A stretch of 64,000 bases of DNA from Clostridiales bacterium. Its GTDB lineage: Bacteria > Bacillota > Clostridia > Saccharofermentanales > Saccharofermentanaceae. Where the stretch lies: positions 62,001 to 126,000 of the forward strand of contig JAFZHS010000019.1 in NCBI GenBank assembly GCA_017554745.1. Direction: 5' to 3'. This document shows, piece by piece, positions 24,139 through 32,610 of the stretch (position 1 is its first letter; every line of letters starts with the position of its first letter). A program made the position numbers and the translations under genes. The notes beneath the pieces were generated by a model that worked only from the letters and a program-made list of their open reading frames with translations, had not been told where the DNA came from and ran no database searches.

Positions 24139-24225
24139 TTACTTTCTTCGATCTAACCATTTGCTGACAGCATTAGCTATAATGCCAGCCATTATCGAAG
24201 ATAGAAACGATACTATTTTTCTCAC
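24139..24225 (-). CDS. Fst/Ldr-family type I toxin
   Basis: 28 residues from GTG 24225, with GGAAGGGGGTGAT five to seven bases before it. A short start (MRKIVSFLSS) leads into a hydrophobic helix with IMAGIIANAVS and a charged end, KWLDRRK. The A-G-I-I core and the W-L-D-x-R-K end are the hallmark of Fst/Ldr toxins, which insert in the membrane and block chromosome and envelope functions. An antisense RNA complementary to the start codon is predicted at 24026. Chromosomal Fst loci are widespread in Bacillota. An overlapping ATG frame (24231) gives a 19-residue peptide without hydrophobic core and was rejected. Confidence 0.78.
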   Translation of the reverse strand: MRKIVSFLSSIMAGIIANAVSKWLDRRK

Positions 24226-24302
24226 TTTTCATCACCCCCTTCCGTGCCTGTGTAGGGGATGGCAGCACCATAAGATTAGCACGGTGAGATACCCGAAAAA
24301 CT

Positions 24303-24339
24303 AAAAAACAGACCAGTCCTAAAAAGTTGAGACTAGTCT
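24303..24339 (-). terminator. Terminator of the minus-strand membrane protein gene
   Basis: AGACTAGTCT and AGGACTGGTCT (minus strand) pair around CAACTTTTT and are followed by GTTTTTTAG. It lies 56 bases beyond the stop codon of the gene at 24395. Confidence 0.75.
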
Positions 24340-24394
24340 TAAATTTCTATTGATTTAGTAAAGTGGAAAGCTTTGATTTTCCTCTAAAAACAGA

Positions 24395-25306
24395 TTACTT
24401 AGTTCCCAAGAAAACTTCGTTATTACGATAAGTATACTTGTAGATTATCTGCCCCGGCAGCATCTTGGAAGCATCGCTCTCATCGGCCAAACCAGTCCCG
24501 GCGTAATGGCGGGTCTCAAAAATGCCGTTGCTGTTTTTCTCGCACACGACAAAATCACGCAAAGGCTGGCCGCCTGCTCTTAATGACCGCACAAGGATCA
24601 CTTTGGTAACGCTCTTCAGGTCTTTGTATTTTTCCTTCATTTTTCTGCCGTACATGATGTCTGCAACGACGACCGTTACTATGGTCATTATCGGAATGAG
24701 CGGAAGACCGACTGCAAAATATCCATCGCCCAACGGGGTTAAGCGGAAGATGAATCCATATGCCGCAAACACGATGGCGATCCAGCCCAAAAACCCGAAA
24801 AATCCCGCAGCGTAGAGCGTCAGATCCTTTCTGTACATCTCGAAGTTTTTGTAGTTCTTAAAGAAGTTCCCGATCCGCACGTTGCCGTCAGACACGGTCA
24901 TGTCAGTGTATCTCAATTGGTTCTGATGACCGATATGAGGCGAGTTATTATAAGCTTGCTGCGGTCCTTCTTCAGGGACAAGGCTCTCAAGTTCTTTCTC
25001 TCTTTTCATGAGAAAAACATTGTCGCCGTTGATGATGACGATAAGTCTCGTGCCTGCCGGCAGGGGTGTCCACATCTCAGGTATGAGGATCTTATAAGGG
25101 CGTCTTTGTTCATCAAGCAGATCGTCTTCAATATATTCGGGCATGCTGCAGCCATTATCGATAACGACGGTGCCGCCGTTTATCCGGGTAACCCCGGGCT
25201 TAAAGAGATCTTTGCGCAAGCGTGTGACCGCAGGCATCACGGTCATTAGCTGACCACTGTACTTATCAAGTAATTTCTTGTCCTGTTCGGTAATGATTCG
25301 TCTCAT
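24395..25306 (-). CDS. Membrane protein of unknown function
   Basis: 303 residues. The first 150 or so are soluble, with a beta-type segment (KILIPEMWTPLPAGTRLIVI). Two membrane segments follow: LYAAGFFGFLGWIAIVFAAYG and YFAVGLPLIPIMTIVTVVVA. The C-terminal 90 residues, cytoplasmic by topology, contain VTKVILVRSLRAGGQPLRDF. I do not recognise the family. The start at 25306 has no ribosome site and lies 10 bases after the stop of the upstream lipoprotein gene, so translation is probably coupled to it. The two may form one envelope unit. Confidence 0.65.
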   Translation of the reverse strand: MRRIITEQDKKLLDKYSGQLMTVMPAVTRLRKDLFKPGVTRINGGTVVIDNGCSMPEYIEDDLLDEQRRPYKILIPEMWTPLPAGTRLIVIINGDNVFLMKREKELESLVPEEGPQQAYNNSPHIGHQNQLRYTDMTVSDGNVRIGNFFKNYKNFEMYRKDLTLYAAGFFGFLGWIAIVFAAYGFIFRLTPLGDGYFAVGLPLIPIMTIVTVVVADIMYGRKMKEKYKDLKSVTKVILVRSLRAGGQPLRDFVVCEKNSNGIFETRHYAGTGLADESDASKMLPGQIIYKYTYRNNEVFLGTK

Positions 25307-25318
25307 GCGACCAAGTTA

Positions 25319-26638
25319 TCAGAACTCTGCGCTCGTCTGCGTGATGACCGTGCAGGTCGCCGTGATATATGGCGTTTCGAGGCTGTCTTCATCTGCTGCT
25401 ACGTAGATCATGTATGTACCGGGCTTGAGTTCGGAAGGATCGTAATCCATGTTGTAGTAGACCGTGCCATCCTTATATTTCTGTACGACGATCTGGGTGT
25501 CGTATACGGGGTTTTCAAGATCGGGAGTGCCGCTACCTTCGTTCTCGCCGAGGTAGTAGTAAGCGTAATAAAGCTCGGGGCCGTTGCCGTTGATCTGGAT
25601 CGAGAATCCGAGAGTCTTGGTGTCGGCGCAGTAAGTGTCATCAGCGATCATTGTGCTGTTGTAGTCCCACCAGCCGAGGTCGGCGATGGAAGCGAATGAA
25701 GAGTCCTCGACAGTGTAGTAACTCGTCTGCATCGGAACGTCCGGATTTGCTTCATCGGAGATGCTTACGGTTGCGGTCGCACTGGCGATCAGGGCATCTG
25801 TCTTTCTGACGGCGAAAACCTTGATGGTATATATGCCTTCGCTTAAGCAATCGTCTGTCCTTGTAGCGCCTCTATAGTCAACATCGAATATTGCGCTAAA
25901 GTGCGTGCCGCAAGTTGTAGGACTACTGGAATAAATGACCTCTCCGTCTTTGCCGACTGTGTAATAGAGCTTTTCTTCGGGCTCGGATTTAAACCACACG
26001 TCGAGTTCGATAACATCGGTATTGATATATGTGTCGTCTTCAGTAAACATCCACATGGAGCTGTCGTAAAGATCCTTTGTGTCTGCGCAGAAATACATCT
26101 CATAATCGAGGAATGAATAAAGCTCGGCGAGTCCTGCGAGGCTGTCTTCCGTGATGAGCCAGCCCTCATCTCCTTTATGCAGATTAAGATGAACGGTGTA
26201 CTGCTTAACGCTCTTTCTCGCCTTTACCGCGCTGACAAAAACATCAGAGTATCCTACGAGATCTTTGAAGGCATCTTCGTAATCGTCGATGGTGAAGACG
26301 ACGTCAACGGAGCCATCTTTCTTCTCGACCTGGGCGGTCTCGGTCTTAACCGTATAGCTCATGGTCTCCGCAATCGCGAGCTTTACAACTGATTCATCGT
26401 ATGAGAGATCTTCCATGGAGAGCTTCTTCGTGAACTCATCAGCCTTCGAGCTGTCGATCTCTTCCACTGTTGAAAGAAGGCTTTTGCCGTCGAGATAGCA
26501 GGCGCTTTTCGCGAAAGTATCCGCGACGCTGTTGATCTCATCTATCTTTTTCTGATTGCTCGAGAATGAACATCCGCAAGCAGAGACGAGCAATACGCCC
26601 GTAAGCACTGCAGATACGAATCTTTTCGCATTAAACAT
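25319..26638 (-). CDS. Large secreted lipoprotein, function unknown
   Basis: 439 residues with a lipoprotein signal and lipobox LVSAC (Cys21), followed by a Ser/Asn linker. Residues 30-190 resemble a small helical/beta domain with a Lys/Asp-rich surface. The rest is beta-rich and repeats an internal pattern: VWFKSEPEEKLYYTVGKDGE and GNGPELYYAYYYLGENEG, each followed by a GTxxxxF/V or GTYMIYV strand, which suggests two tandem immunoglobulin-like domains. No enzyme motif is visible. It is the first gene of a pair with the membrane protein downstream. Surface exposure is inferred from the signal. Confidence 0.68.
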   Translation of the reverse strand: MFNAKRFVSAVLTGVLLVSACGCSFSSNQKKIDEINSVADTFAKSACYLDGKSLLSTVEEIDSSKADEFTKKLSMEDLSYDESVVKLAIAETMSYTVKTETAQVEKKDGSVDVVFTIDDYEDAFKDLVGYSDVFVSAVKARKSVKQYTVHLNLHKGDEGWLITEDSLAGLAELYSFLDYEMYFCADTKDLYDSSMWMFTEDDTYINTDVIELDVWFKSEPEEKLYYTVGKDGEVIYSSSPTTCGTHFSAIFDVDYRGATRTDDCLSEGIYTIKVFAVRKTDALIASATATVSISDEANPDVPMQTSYYTVEDSSFASIADLGWWDYNSTMIADDTYCADTKTLGFSIQINGNGPELYYAYYYLGENEGSGTPDLENPVYDTQIVVQKYKDGTVYYNMDYDPSELKPGTYMIYVAADEDSLETPYITATCTVITQTSAEF

Positions 26639-26662
26639 TAATCTACCTCCAAATTAACCGTA

Positions 26663-27457
26663 TCAGTCTTTCCTGCGCAGCACGGTTACCGCTGCAAAGT
26701 GTAATACATCAAAGTTGTCCGGCGCAATAGCATCGAGGAGCGCTCTGTGTTCGGCGTCCCATTTTGCGATCTCTTCGGGTGATAAGGATGCGCCCACGCC
26801 CCTGCAGGCAAACATTCTGCCATGCCAGGATTCCTTAGTGAAGGGGACCATCAGGTCGTACTCTTCGTGATCTTCCATCTCAAAATATTCATACGCGCAG
26901 TCGGGTACCCAGTTGGGCTTTCTTGTGCATCCGCCGCCGGTCCAGACGGGATTGTACTTCAAGACAAGCTTTTCGCTTTCTCCGGCAATCTTATCTTCAT
27001 AAGGAAGCCAAGCCATATAAAGGATCACGAGCTTTCCGCCGGGCTTTAAAAGATTGGCGAGCACGGGCATTACCTTCTCGTGATCGAAATACCAGAAGCA
27101 TTGGCACGCGGTGATAACGTCGAAAGTGCCGGAAGGAAAGTCGAGCTTTTCTGCCGGTACTGCCCTGAAATCGATATCCATGCCTGCCTTTGAAGCAAGT
27201 ATCTTAGCCTGTTCTATCTGCTCGGGCGAGATGTCTGTTCCTACCCAGTCGGCACCGTAGTGATACATGTTGCGGGGCAGAACGCCCGTGCCGGTACCGA
27301 GGTCCAAAACCTTCTGGCCCTTTACGCAAAGGCCTCTGTCTGCGACCTTCTGATAAAACTCAGCAGGGTAGATATCCCTGAAACGCGCGTACGCTTCAGA
27401 TGTCTTGCCCCAGTCAAATGCTTTGCCCGAATCGATTCTATTATCCGTTATATCCAT
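26663..27457 (-). CDS. Class I SAM-dependent methyltransferase
   Basis: 264 residues. Motif I is VLDLGTGTGVLPRNMY (about residues 50-65), then WVGTDISPEQIEQA, and FDVITACQCFWYFDHE as motif II/III with LLKPGGKLVILYM. This is a Methyltransf_11/25 type enzyme; such proteins in this clade often methylate small molecules or metal compounds, but the substrate is not readable. ATG 27457 has GAGGATT nine bases ahead. It lies five bases after a lipoprotein gene and 24 before another, in a minus-strand series. Confidence 0.82.
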   Translation of the reverse strand: MDITDNRIDSGKAFDWGKTSEAYARFRDIYPAEFYQKVADRGLCVKGQKVLDLGTGTGVLPRNMYHYGADWVGTDISPEQIEQAKILASKAGMDIDFRAVPAEKLDFPSGTFDVITACQCFWYFDHEKVMPVLANLLKPGGKLVILYMAWLPYEDKIAGESEKLVLKYNPVWTGGGCTRKPNWVPDCAYEYFEMEDHEEYDLMVPFTKESWHGRMFACRGVGASLSPEEIAKWDAEHRALLDAIAPDNFDVLHFAAVTVLRRKD

Positions 27458-27462
27458 AAATC

Positions 27463-28140
27463 TTAATCCTCATATTTATATCCGTATCTTCCGTAGTTGC
27501 CGCCCCGTACAATGCCGTTTGCAGCCTGTTCCTCCGTAGGCGTGCAGTAGACGTGAAGGTAGACGCTCTCGCAGTATTCGCTTCTTGTGTAATGCTCACG
27601 TTCCGAGTCGAAATCCTGCAAAGCATCATAAGCTGTGGTCATGATCTCATTAATGTCTTCATCCGACAGTTGCAGCTCTGTCGTGAAGTCGATACTGGGG
27701 ATGTAGGTCATGTAGATACCTTCGGTATATGCCGGCTCCAATTCCTTAACTTCGATCGTAAGCTCATATTTTTTCTCGATCTTGGAGAAATCTGCCTCTT
27801 TCAGAAATTCCTGAAGATAATAGTAATCAAAGTCTTCGCAATAGAAATATGGTTGCGGCTTTGGAGATGTCGAGTACTCGTAATATATTACTTCTACCTG
27901 GTATTCAAAGCCATATTCCTTATCTTTCATATAGTGGATCTCTATGTCTTTATCAACTCCCTGGACCGTCTTCATGCCGATCTCTTCACAGGGGCCGTTC
28001 CAGCCATTTGCATACGCCTCAGCGGTCTTATATCCGTAAGGTCTGGTGTTGTCGTTATCAGATTTAAACAGGTCGCTAAAAGAACAGCCCGTCGTTGCGA
28101 GCATGGCAAAAGTAAGCATCACTGCGGCTGTCTTTTTCAT
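27463..28140 (-). CDS. Lipoprotein of unknown function
   Basis: About 225 residues from ATG 28140 (AAGGAGATGCCGG before it); 12 more codons upstream lack a ribosome site. Signal peptide with lipobox TTGC at Cys19. The mature part is rich in Tyr and acidic residues (VEVIYYEYSTSPKPQPYFYC). I do not recognise the family. The C-terminus is Gly/Tyr-rich (GGNYGRYGYKYED). It heads a short minus-strand run that continues into the methyltransferase gene after five bases. Confidence 0.66.
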   Translation of the reverse strand: MKKTAAVMLTFAMLATTGCSFSDLFKSDNDNTRPYGYKTAEAYANGWNGPCEEIGMKTVQGVDKDIEIHYMKDKEYGFEYQVEVIYYEYSTSPKPQPYFYCEDFDYYYLQEFLKEADFSKIEKKYELTIEVKELEPAYTEGIYMTYIPSIDFTTELQLSDEDINEIMTTAYDALQDFDSEREHYTRSEYCESVYLHVYCTPTEEQAANGIVRGGNYGRYGYKYED

Positions 28141-28222
28141 CCGGCATCTCCTTAAAGATATTTTCCGGCCTTGCAAAAAGCCTTACTCATTATACCACCG
28201 TACGCCATAAAGCCTGTAAGCA

Positions 28223-28262
28223 CCAACAAAACAGGGCCATGCGGTTTTGCATGACCCTGCTT
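28223..28262 (-). terminator. Terminator of the XRE/zinc-ribbon gene
   Basis: CAGGGCCATGC (28232-28242) pairs with GCATGACCCTG (28249-28259) around GGTTTT; on the minus strand the stem is followed by TTTTGTTGG. It lies 35 bases after the stop at 28295. Confidence 0.78.
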
Positions 28263-28294
28263 TGTGCCTGAGGCACGGGGTTGTTTTACGATCT

Positions 28295-28738
28295 TTACTG
28301 CCAATGCTTGAGAAGTGAAAGATATCCGTCATACTGTGTGCGCAGTTCTTCTTCGGTGAGTTTCTCGGGATTCGGCATGTTGGCGATAAGAAAATCGAGC
28401 AATGCATCCTTTGACTGATAGACAAAATCACCATCTGTGTAGCACCACTTGCAGTAATCTTCGTTAAAGCTTTTGTCGGGTTCGCGGCTTATGTTCTCGT
28501 CCTCGTTAAGCGGCATTCCGCAGCACTGGCAGATGAGCTTTCTGGGGCTTCCGAGAAGTGTGTTGATCGACACATTGAACTCTTTGGATAAGATCTTCAG
28601 TGTCTCAGTGTTAGGCTGTGTCTCGCCCATCTCCCAGCGGCTTACTGCCTGCCTTGTGACGAGGATCCTCTCTGCCATCTGGTCCTGTGTCAGTCCGTTC
28701 TCTTCGCGAATCTTCTTAAGTACGTCTTTAGTTTCCAT
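28295..28738 (-). CDS. XRE regulator with C-terminal zinc ribbon
   Basis: 147 residues. Residues 3-60 form a helix-turn-helix (LTQDQMAERILVTRQAVSRWEMGE). The second half is the putative zinc ribbon domain found in such proteins: CQCCGMPLNEDEN, then DYCKWCYTDGDF, with four cysteines able to bind one metal. This two-domain form is common in Clostridia and Bacilli; targets are unknown. ATG 28738 has AAAGGAG ahead. The gene has its own terminator and stands between two genes of the same strand, so it is probably a single unit. Confidence 0.82.
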   Translation of the reverse strand: METKDVLKKIREENGLTQDQMAERILVTRQAVSRWEMGETQPNTETLKILSKEFNVSINTLLGSPRKLICQCCGMPLNEDENISREPDKSFNEDYCKWCYTDGDFVYQSKDALLDFLIANMPNPEKLTEEELRTQYDGYLSLLKHWQ

Positions 28739-28828
28739 CTTGCTTACTCCTTTGTTTGGTTGATGGCTTCATTATCCTGTCACCGGGCCGCGAAAACAAG
28801 CAACGCGTTGTTGCGCCGGGCTCGCGGC

Positions 28829-29806
28829 TTACTTAAGCAACGCGCCGCAATTGCTGCAGTATTTGCCTCCGCAGTGATGCTCGCCGCAGACAGGACAGAT
28901 GTCTTCGCCTGCAGGCACTTCGGGTGCTGCCGGGGCCTGCGGAACCTGATTTGTCATGCCCATCTGGAAAAATCCCTGCATTGCAAAAGGCGAAGGAGCC
29001 ATTTGGGAAGGATAATCACTCTGTTCTATGAGAGTACTTTTGGATGCAATCTCTTTAAGCAGCTCAAAGGTCTTGTCAGGGTCAGTGAAGATCCTCTCAC
29101 CAGCCTTGCCGAATTTTACGAACGACTCCCAGTTGCCGTCCACGACATAAGCTTCCGCGGGCTCTTTGCAAAGAGCCCTGGCCTTTTCTTTTATCTCCGT
29201 AATGAGCCCTGCCGGCACTTCATATTTTGACTTGATATCGTTATCGATAACTTCAATGCGGATGCTTTCCTGATTGATCCATAAAAAACTCGAACGCTTA
29301 TCCGGACCGGGCGGCATAATTGCTGACGTCGCAGGGTATGCGGACTTGAAATACAGCTGATGATATATCGAATCAAGCTCAAGATCGCCATCCGGAAGAG
29401 CGGGATTCGGGTAACAGTGATTGATAAGTTCACGCTCGGTGAGAGGCTCGCCCGATTCTTCTTTGAGAGCGTTAAGCATCTCAAGAAGGACTTCGTCGTC
29501 CATGTCGTAATATGCATAATCACGTTCTTTATGGATCTCGACCACCGCGGCAGTCTTTTTGCCGTTAAGCTCACGCATCAGCGGAAATAATCCCTGGTGC
29601 TTTCCCGTGCATTTGGCAAGCACATCATTGGTGAACTGTTCGCCCCGCTCCTTGGTGACCGCATAATTCTGATTGCCGCAGGTCAGAAGATATACGCCGT
29701 CCTGTACGCTCGTGAACCTGAAATCAAGATTCATGGGCTGTCTGCCCATCATTGAATTCTCCATGAAGTGCTTCACAAGATCCCTGTATGCGATGTAGAT
29801 ATTCAT
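28829..29806 (-). CDS. Protein with C-terminal zinc ribbon, function unknown
   Basis: 325 residues, mostly soluble. The C-terminus holds a zinc ribbon, CPVCGEHHCG then CSNCGALL, after a Met/Gln/Pro-rich linker. The N-terminal 270 residues are of unknown fold, with blocks such as GLFPLMRELNGKKTAAVVEI and EYYxxx-type acidic helices. No signal peptide. ATG 29806 follows AAGGACATTATCT. The zinc ribbon resembles those in the proteins at 14380 and 20128. Weak inverted repeats follow the stop codon (GCAAC / GTTGC) and may end the message. It is 12 bases downstream of the P5C-reductase gene. Confidence 0.65.
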   Translation of the reverse strand: MNIYIAYRDLVKHFMENSMMGRQPMNLDFRFTSVQDGVYLLTCGNQNYAVTKERGEQFTNDVLAKCTGKHQGLFPLMRELNGKKTAAVVEIHKERDYAYYDMDDEVLLEMLNALKEESGEPLTERELINHCYPNPALPDGDLELDSIYHQLYFKSAYPATSAIMPPGPDKRSSFLWINQESIRIEVIDNDIKSKYEVPAGLITEIKEKARALCKEPAEAYVVDGNWESFVKFGKAGERIFTDPDKTFELLKEIASKSTLIEQSDYPSQMAPSPFAMQGFFQMGMTNQVPQAPAAPEVPAGEDICPVCGEHHCGGKYCSNCGALLK

Positions 29807-29818
29807 AGATAATGTCCT

Positions 29819-30625
29819 TTATGCACTAAAGCTTGCTTCAGCCTTTTCAGCGGTCAGGCGTCTTTTTGCAAGCGTCTTCTCGAAAAGCAGATCCATAGTC
29901 TCCGGGAACCCTTCATACACTACCTTCGTGCCCTCTTCGGTGATGCCGCCGGGTGTTGCTACTCTCTTTACGACATCCTCAAATGTCATGCCTTTTTGGA
30001 GCATCAGGTCTCCCGTCGCACTCATAGTCTGAAGGACCATCTTTACGATCTGATCGTCAGGAATTGATGTATGCTTCTTCGCTGAATTACAGATAACATC
30101 GAAGATCGATGCGATGAATCCGGGCATGCAGCTTACGAGTTCGGAGCCCATGCCCATCTCATTTTCCGGCAATTCGATGACGTTGCCGATCGAAGAGAGA
30201 AGACCTTTGAGAGCGTGTTTCTGTGTATCGCTCACTTTGTCATTGAAGCACACCAGCGTCTGCGATCTGCCGATCTCTGCAGTCAGGCTCGGGATGACTT
30301 TGGCAGCCCCGGTACTTACGATGTTGCCGATGGCTTCGAACGAAACGCTGCCATTCAGGGACACGATAAGCGCCCCCTCTTTGATATCATCTTTGATCTC
30401 TTCGAGCACGGTCTTTATGTCTGCAGGGCGCACGCAGATGAAAGTGATATCGCACGCTTTTGCCAGTTCCTTCGAAGGTACGATCTGCGCGATGTCTTTT
30501 GCTTCATCGAGCTTTTCGACCGTCCTGTTAAATGCATAAAGGTCCTGCTTTGCGATTCCGCTCTCCGCGAACTTCCAAAGAAGCATCTTTCCCATGTTGC
30601 CGTAACCGATAATGCCTGTTTTCAT
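29819..30625 (-). CDS. Pyrroline-5-carboxylate reductase-like protein (ProC/ComER family)
   Basis: 268 residues. The N-terminal NADP-binding motif is GIIGYGNMGKML, followed by the ProC-type ITFICVRPADIKTVLE and SLNGSVSFEAI. The C-terminal block, DVVKRVATPGGITEEGTKV, is the conserved P5CR dimer/substrate region. ProC makes proline from pyrroline-5-carboxylate. The divergence and the lack of neighbouring proA/proB leave the ComER-like subgroup possible. ATG 30625 follows AAGGGAGAAACACA. It lies 12 bases after the GNAT gene and 12 before the zinc-ribbon gene: a three-gene minus-strand operon. Confidence 0.82.
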   Translation of the reverse strand: MKTGIIGYGNMGKMLLWKFAESGIAKQDLYAFNRTVEKLDEAKDIAQIVPSKELAKACDITFICVRPADIKTVLEEIKDDIKEGALIVSLNGSVSFEAIGNIVSTGAAKVIPSLTAEIGRSQTLVCFNDKVSDTQKHALKGLLSSIGNVIELPENEMGMGSELVSCMPGFIASIFDVICNSAKKHTSIPDDQIVKMVLQTMSATGDLMLQKGMTFEDVVKRVATPGGITEEGTKVVYEGFPETMDLLFEKTLAKRRLTAEKAEASFSA

Positions 30626-30637
30626 TGTGTTTCTCCC

Positions 30638-31087
30638 TTATCCGATCTCGAAAGTCTCCGTGACTTCAAAACCGGTTTTCTTATAAAGATTTATCGCTCT
30701 CTGATTCCATTCCGCGACGTGCAGGATTACTTTTTCTGCGCTGATGTTCTCGAGCGCCCAGAGCAGGATCTGCCTGCCGCAGCCTTTGCCCTGATGCTCA
30801 ATATCTACCAGCAGGTCATCGATCTCGTTGCCCTTGAGCGCAACGCTGCCGATGAGACTACTTCCGTCTGTCAGGATATATACCTGATCCATTCCTTCAT
30901 TGAAAAACGAATCATCCTGAATGAAGTCAAAAGGCCTTATCCCAAGTGCCTCGCGCATCTCATGGTAACATGCGTTATAGAGCCTCTTGTACTGCTCCTG
31001 ATAATCATTGGAATAAGGCACGAGCGTCACTGCGGACTTCTCCGTCACAGGGTGCGTGTATGTCATCTCGTAAGCGTAGTTTTTCAT
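30638..31087 (-). CDS. GNAT acetyltransferase
   Basis: About 149 residues from ATG 31087. GNAT motif A, with the acetyl-CoA loop, is VDIEHQGKGCGRQILLW, and motif B is NQRAINLYKKTGFEV. The start is chosen because a -10 like box, TATACT (31094-31099), ends six bases before this ATG; this would give a leaderless message. Upstream in-frame ATGs at 31093 and 31105 lie within or before that box and have no ribosome site. The acceptor is unknown. It is the first gene of the run with the ProC-like and zinc-ribbon genes. Confidence 0.8.
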   Translation of the reverse strand: MKNYAYEMTYTHPVTEKSAVTLVPYSNDYQEQYKRLYNACYHEMREALGIRPFDFIQDDSFFNEGMDQVYILTDGSSLIGSVALKGNEIDDLLVDIEHQGKGCGRQILLWALENISAEKVILHVAEWNQRAINLYKKTGFEVTETFEIG

Positions 31088-31145
31088 AAACATAGTATAA
31101 AACAAACGTTGATTTTCTTTGCGTGTTAATTGAACATGCCTGCAT

Positions 31146-31235
31146 CTGTATTTATTCGCGAAAAATCAGGCCGATAAATACAGAAAATCGCGTTTTTCTG
31201 TATTTTTGCCATGTTTTTCACAGTGAAAAATACAG
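31146..31235. repeat. CTGTATTT / AAATACAG alternating array
   Basis: Four words: CTGTATTTAT (31146-31155), ATAAATACAG (31174-31183), CTGTATTTTT (31198-31207), AAAAATACAG (31226-31235). AAATACAGAAAA and TTTTCTGTATTT around TCGCGT give a perfect 12-pair hairpin from words 2 and 3, while words 1-2 and 3-4 can also pair. TTTTTCAC and GTGAAAAA lie between words 3 and 4. The array sits after the histidine kinase stop codon and before the GNAT gene. It is the same kind of element as at 5.4, 21.3, 47.2 and 58.8 kb. Confidence 0.65.
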
Positions 31236-31266
31236 AAGATTTAAGACAGCCAAAAACAAGGAAATA

Positions 31267-32610
31267 TTAAAGCTCTACCGTTATCGTCATCGACTTGCCG
31301 TCGGGGCACTTCGCGCTTATCTTGCCGCCGTGGGCCTCTACGACAGACTTCGCGATGGCCAGGCCGATGCCGTTGCCGCCGGTGGAGGCGTTGCGCGATT
31401 CGTCAGGGCGGTAGAAGCGGTCGAAAAGACGTTCCGTGTCAGGGGCCTTCTCGTAATTACATGTGTTGAAGACTTCGATGTGGGCTTTGCCTTTGGACTT
31501 GTGGAGGCTAAATCGGATCTTGCCGCCGTCGTCGGAATACTTGACCGCGTTGTCGATAAGGACAGAGAGCATCTGCTGTATGGAGGCCTTCTCACCTACG
31601 ATGGAGACGCCTTCCTGAATGTCAGAGACGATCTCTTTGCCGCGCGCTTTTGCCTGGGGATTATAGACTTCGAGAGTCTCCCATGCGGCACCGCTTAAGT
31701 CGAACGTTTCTTTATCGGGAACGGGCTTTACTTCATCAAGTTTGGAGAGCGCGACGAGCTGGCTTACAAGGCCGGACATGCGGCCAACCTGTGAACGGAT
31801 ATTGGTCGTCCATTCGTCCTCGCCGTGATCTAATTCGATGACGTCAACGCTCGTGGAAATGGACGTCAGAGGAGTCTTGAGCTCGTGGCTGGCGTCGGTG
31901 ATAAAGCGCTTCTGGATCTCGATGTTCTGCGCGATCGGCTGAATGGCCTTGCGCGAGAAGAGAACGACAAGAATGAAGACAAGGATAAGAGAACCGATCG
32001 AGATCGCCATGGTCATTGCAAAAATGGATGAAAGGGACTGCACCTCTTTCTGGCAGTTTAAGAAGACGATGACCGTCTCACCGTCAGAGGTGTATTTCGC
32101 GAAACGGTAATTGTCGATATAACCGCGGTCAGCATTGCGCGAGAGGGCTTTTGCGGTGTAAGTCGCAGCCTCGGTCTCATCAACTGATGCGACGAAATCC
32201 ATCGAAGTGGATACGATGTTATTAGAAGAATCGACAGTGACGATGAAGAATCTCGTCATGTAATTTGCTTCTTCATCGGGAAGTGCGCGGAAAGGCTTGT
32301 CCATATCATTGCCGTTGAAGTCAGGCCCTCCGGGTTCGCCCGGTCCGTCAGGTCCGCCGAAATCATCACCGCGGCCATTTCCGTTCCCGCCGCGGTTGCC
32401 GTTCCCGCCGCGGTTCATGTCATCATTAAAGCCCTGCCGGTTTTTATAATCAAATCCGTCATAGGCAACGATATAGTTTATCGTCTCGTCGTTTTTCGTA
32501 GTTACGACACGGTAGTTGATGATGTTTACGAGGCTTGCCATCAGAGCGATGACAAGGAAGAACGCAAGCATCGCGACAAGGATGAAACGCCAGCGGAGCT
32601 TCTTGATCAT
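31267..32610 (-). CDS. Sensor histidine kinase
   Basis: 447 residues. Two membrane segments, near residues 7-30 and 195-220, flank an extracytoplasmic sensor of about 160 residues. That sensor carries a Gly/Asn/Arg/Asp-rich stretch near residues 67-105 (NRGGNGNRGGNGNGRG, GPDGPGEPGGPDFNG). His242 in DASHELKTPLTSI is the phosphorylation site. The ATPase boxes are LIDNAVKYSDD (N box), GNGIGLAIAKSVVEAHGG (G boxes) and FDRFYRPDES (F box). It overlaps the response regulator stop by four bases and forms a two-component system with it. The signal is unknown; polymer-like low-complexity sensors suggest metal or envelope stress, but that is a guess. Confidence 0.88.
   Translation of the reverse strand: MIKKLRWRFILVAMLAFFLVIALMASLVNIINYRVVTTKNDETINYIVAYDGFDYKNRQGFNDDMNRGGNGNRGGNGNGRGDDFGGPDGPGEPGGPDFNGNDMDKPFRALPDEEANYMTRFFIVTVDSSNNIVSTSMDFVASVDETEAATYTAKALSRNADRGYIDNYRFAKYTSDGETVIVFLNCQKEVQSLSSIFAMTMAISIGSLILVFILVVLFSRKAIQPIAQNIEIQKRFITDASHELKTPLTSISTSVDVIELDHGEDEWTTNIRSQVGRMSGLVSQLVALSKLDEVKPVPDKETFDLSGAAWETLEVYNPQAKARGKEIVSDIQEGVSIVGEKASIQQMLSVLIDNAVKYSDDGGKIRFSLHKSKGKAHIEVFNTCNYEKAPDTERLFDRFYRPDESRNASTGGNGIGLAIAKSVVEAHGGKISAKCPDGKSMTITVEL

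Noticed and set aside
24095..24304. Plus-strand frame of 69 codons across the second toxin locus
   Set aside because: It runs antisense to the toxin and through the shared terminator and has no ribosome site; the small toxin and antisense RNA explain the conserved blocks better.
28800..28850. Terminator hairpin GCAAC/GTTGC after the zinc-ribbon gene
   Set aside because: The stem is short and the T-run interrupted; support is too weak for a separate feature.
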